Below, one piece after another: positions 61,299 to 64,000 of a stretch of DNA of 64,000 bases (its first letter is position 1; each line of letters starts with the position of its first letter). The notes beneath the pieces are model-generated. The model had not been told where the DNA came from. It saw only the letters and a list, made by a program, of their open reading frames with translations, and searched no databases. This stretch comes from Polydactylus sextarius. Lineage: Eukaryota > Chordata > Actinopteri > Polynemidae. Made by a program: the position numbers and the translations under genes. The DNA lies in NCBI GenBank assembly GCA_016801845.1, contig CM028926.1, positions 9,894,501 through 9,958,500 on the forward strand, read 5' to 3'.

Positions 61299-63869
61299 CT
61301 TCTTTTTTAAACCTCTGTCTGTCGTTATCATCCTTCTCTCTGGGCAGATTTATCCTGTACACAGTTAAAAAACAGATATTTGTTGTTTTTTTCTGTTTCT
61401 AAATAAAGAAAACTCAGAGATGAATAATGTTGCACTAAAAGTTTCATAATCCAGTATTTTTTTCTTCATTATTTCATATTACTTCTGGACTTGTTGTGTG
61501 TGTTTGTGTGTTTTATGTTGGTTGGCACCATGTGATGTCGAGGAACATGACACCAGGTGAGAATAAGACTCTTATCTTCTTGCCTTTTGGTCATTTAAGC
61601 CGATTGTAGAATAATGAGCTAATCAGGGGGATTGAGTTGAGACGACTCGTAGAAACGACCACCACCTCGCAGCGAGAAGTTGTTTCTTTTTATCAGAGTA
61701 ATCAGACTTTAAATTAACTTCAGCTACAACGTCTTTAATTAGATGACAAAAAAAAAAAAAAAAAAGCTGCAGGCGAACAGAGCGAGTCTTGACATTATAA
61801 GTAAGTGTTGTGTTTTTTTCTTTTCGCAGCAGCAGCTACATCGACGTGAACGACCACCTCAGCAAACCCTGCGAGGAAGCGTGAAGGAGGGGGCTGTAGT
61901 ATTAACAGAAAGCCTGAGGTGGTAAGTAGCTCAATAGGGAAAACAAAGCTAATCCAATACTCACAGAGGAAGAAAAACAAAATCACTTCAGAGCTCGAAA
62001 ACATAATTATTACTAGAAATTGCTCAGGCTAGTCTGTGTGGTTTTACAGTAGATTTGAGGATGTTTCTTCGTCAGATCTGCTGTTTTTCTTTTGGGTTTT
62101 TTTTTTTTTGCCTCAAGGAGGAGGACGTATCGATATTTTAACAAGATGTAATCTATTATCCTTGTTACAGAGAGGAGGCTAACAAGAGCTCCTGTTTTTG
62201 TGCCAAGCACTTTGCTTTGGGAGAGAGAGGAAAAGAGAAGAAGAAAAAAAATGCAAATGCAGCAGCTCAATCTATCTCTCCCGTCTGGGCTGATTTGCAT
62301 GTGCGCCCACTGCAGCACCACTTGGGTTTTTACACGCCACCACAAAAGGGAAATGTAGCCCCTGTTCTCCCTCACAGACAATTCACCAGGAAAGTCAAGG
62401 ACTCATGACTTTTTTTAAACATGTTCTGCCTTTGGGGACCTGAATTATTTATCTTACATAAGGAGAGAAATGCTAAGTGATACAAGGACAATCAGCATTA
62501 GGTTCACACACACACACACACACAGTCGGTCACGTGGTCAGCCAGAAACCACACAAACACACACTCACACACACATGCAGTTTGAATATGGATGGTGCAC
62601 GGTTCAGTGATTATAGATGCTTGAAAAAGTATCATCATTTACATTCTTGGTGATAGCTTTTGTTTTGTTTTTTTTTCCATGTTCAGAGAGTGTTGGTCTG
62701 CTTGAATTAACATGGACGAGAGGCCTGAGGGAAGACGTGGGAGAGGAGAGGAGGAGGTTTTTCTCAGGAGGAGAGAGATTAATGTAGCAGTAAATTGATT
62801 ATACAGCTCGCTGTGAGGTGGTGGAAGACGACAAAAATAAAAAATAAAAAATGATGCACTGTTGAGTAGCAGAGTTTGGGGACCAACAAGTCAAAACAGT
62901 AGCTCGTTGTCATGTAAACGTTTCCTGGCAGGATTGAGATTTCATCACCGCGACGCCGGCGAAACAACGTCAGTGGCGTCGCTTTGGATTTTTAGATTAA
63001 AAAAAAGATTAATGCAGATAAATAACGAGCAGTAATGTAGCTGCAGCGTTGTATTATAATGTAAGATTATTAAGCTGCTAAATCTTTTACGTCTAACTGT
63101 GGAAAATACGTCTGAAATTAAAAGTAACAGTTGAAAAGTCAACGAATATGTTGCATAAGATGCATTAAAAAAAAAAAAACAGCCTGTATTGGATTAAATA
63201 CACTCTGTTTATTTTATATAATCCCTCAATCTTGTATAAATCTTTTCCTGCGACATTTGGGAAAAAATGCACATTTAAAAGATCATTATCTGGTAAAGAT
63301 TTACCTTGCAGTCGAGGAAAAAAAAACAACTTATGTATCAGACTCTACTGAAAAATGAAGTAAGGATGTTTTATTAAAGGCTGGAGGAAGCAGCTAATAT
63401 ATAAATCAAGAGTAAGATTTACTACATAGTATGATTTTTTACTTTTAACCCAAGATGATGTATCGTGCAACAGCAACAATTGGGATTTTTAAGAGTTTTA
63501 AAAACTAAATTAAAAATAAAAGTACTAAAAAAGAGAGAAAGGAACTTAACTGCACAGATGCACTTTTTGTTTTGCGTATTTTGACCACGTTTAGATGAAA
63601 CGATGACTCTTTGTTATCTACTGAGTCGGTTCGAGAAGCTTCACTTTTTCTAAAAACTTTCAAAAAATTTATTGTGGCGACTATAATTCAAGCAAGTGCA
63701 GCTCCTTTGCTAAAGGACAGAACGACAGAGCCGCATTTTCCAGCGCTGTTTGACAAATAAAAAGATAGATTCACAGGTTGAGCTTCACTTTAATGGTTTG
63801 AGCAAATAGAAAATGTGACAGAAGGGAGAGATATGAAGAGACCACCCAAAGAGTAACAGTCCTGTCCAG
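61299..63869. other. Non-coding right flank
   Basis: No gene is supported. The region holds a short (CA)n run near 62508-62523, A/T homopolymers near 61748 and 62100, and the octamer pair at 62251-62300. The rest is ordinary AT-rich DNA. Confidence 0.4.
62251..62300. promoter_or_regulatory. Pair of perfect POU octamers in inverted orientation
   Basis: ATGCAAAT at 62251-62258 and ATTTGCAT at 62293-62300 are perfect octamer motifs on opposite strands, 42 bp apart, in a non-repetitive block. Octamers are bound by POU-domain factors (Oct1/2, Brn). Whether this is an active enhancer cannot be told from the sequence. Confidence 0.45.
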
Positions 63870-64000
63870 TTTATTGATGCGACATCGCCTCCTCCAGCCT
63901 AACTGTGATCGGTTCGGCATCTCGATCCTGTTGAAATAGGACCGAGCTTCCAGAAGATTATTCATCTCTGCTTCGTGTTTTCAGAGTCGTGTCGCTCGTC
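63870..64000 (-). other. Possible 3' end of a gene lying beyond the right edge
   Basis: Reading the - strand from the window edge, an open frame (DERHDSENTKQR) ends in TGA at about 63962. AATAAA follows (TTTATT on +, 63870-63875), then a T/G-rich stretch. This would be the end of a coding exon plus a short 3' UTR, but 12 codons are too few to identify a family or to exclude chance. Confidence 0.2.

Noticed and set aside
61168..61362. Asn/Lys-rich - strand frame near 61.2 kb
   Set aside because: It is translation of the compound (TTC)n(ATT)n microsatellite.

Overview
The window is vertebrate nuclear DNA, almost certainly from a teleost and probably a percomorph. It carries multi-exon genes with GT-AG introns, AATAAA polyadenylation signals, long introns and abundant microsatellites, and it shows no bacterial or plasmid features. 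I rebuilt the exon-intron structures by hand. Every multi-exon gene below has an exact codon count and in-phase junctions.

Layout, left to right: the last exon of an unidentified + gene (14-125); psmd8 (-, 26S proteasome lid subunit Rpn12) head-to-head with an intronless nup88 (+, nuclear pore); ehd2 (-, caveolar membrane-remodelling ATPase); bicra (-, GLTSCR1, ncBAF chromatin remodeller); napa (+, alpha-SNAP, membrane-fusion machinery); a GT31 beta-1,3-N-acetylglucosaminyltransferase (+) in the place of B3GNT8; bckdha (-, branched-chain ketoacid dehydrogenase E1 alpha); exosc5 (+, RNA exosome core, Rrp46); tmem91 (-, SynDIG/dispanin family). From about 52.4 kb to the end I see no convincing gene. 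That stretch holds microsatellites, a ~1 kb (GGAT)n array, a few non-repetitive blocks with POU-octamer motifs, and a possible 3' end of another - strand gene at the right edge.

The gene set matches human 19q13: PSMD8, B3GNT8, BCKDHA, EXOSC5 and TMEM91 from 19q13.2, with EHD2, BICRA and NAPA from 19q13.3. The exception is nup88, which lies on 17p in human and is multi-exonic there. Here it is one uninterrupted 719-codon exon 118 bp from psmd8, as expected if a retrocopy landed beside a promoter and replaced the parent gene.

The genes are mostly housekeeping and do not form one pathway. What links them is architecture: short-spaced divergent or convergent pairs (psmd8/nup88, b3gnt/bckdha, exosc5/tmem91). 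The promoters are rich in CRE, ETS and YY1-type motifs. There are also striking clusters of GCTAGC/GTTAGC hexamers near the 5' ends of psmd8, bicra, napa, bckdha and exosc5. I found no CRISPR, operon-like system or foreign gene cluster. The most unusual items are the intronless nup88, the 5'-end-associated GTTAGC tracts, an inverted-repeat element in a tmem91 intron, an isolated CpG cluster at 46.5 kb, and a paired octamer element at 62.25 kb.
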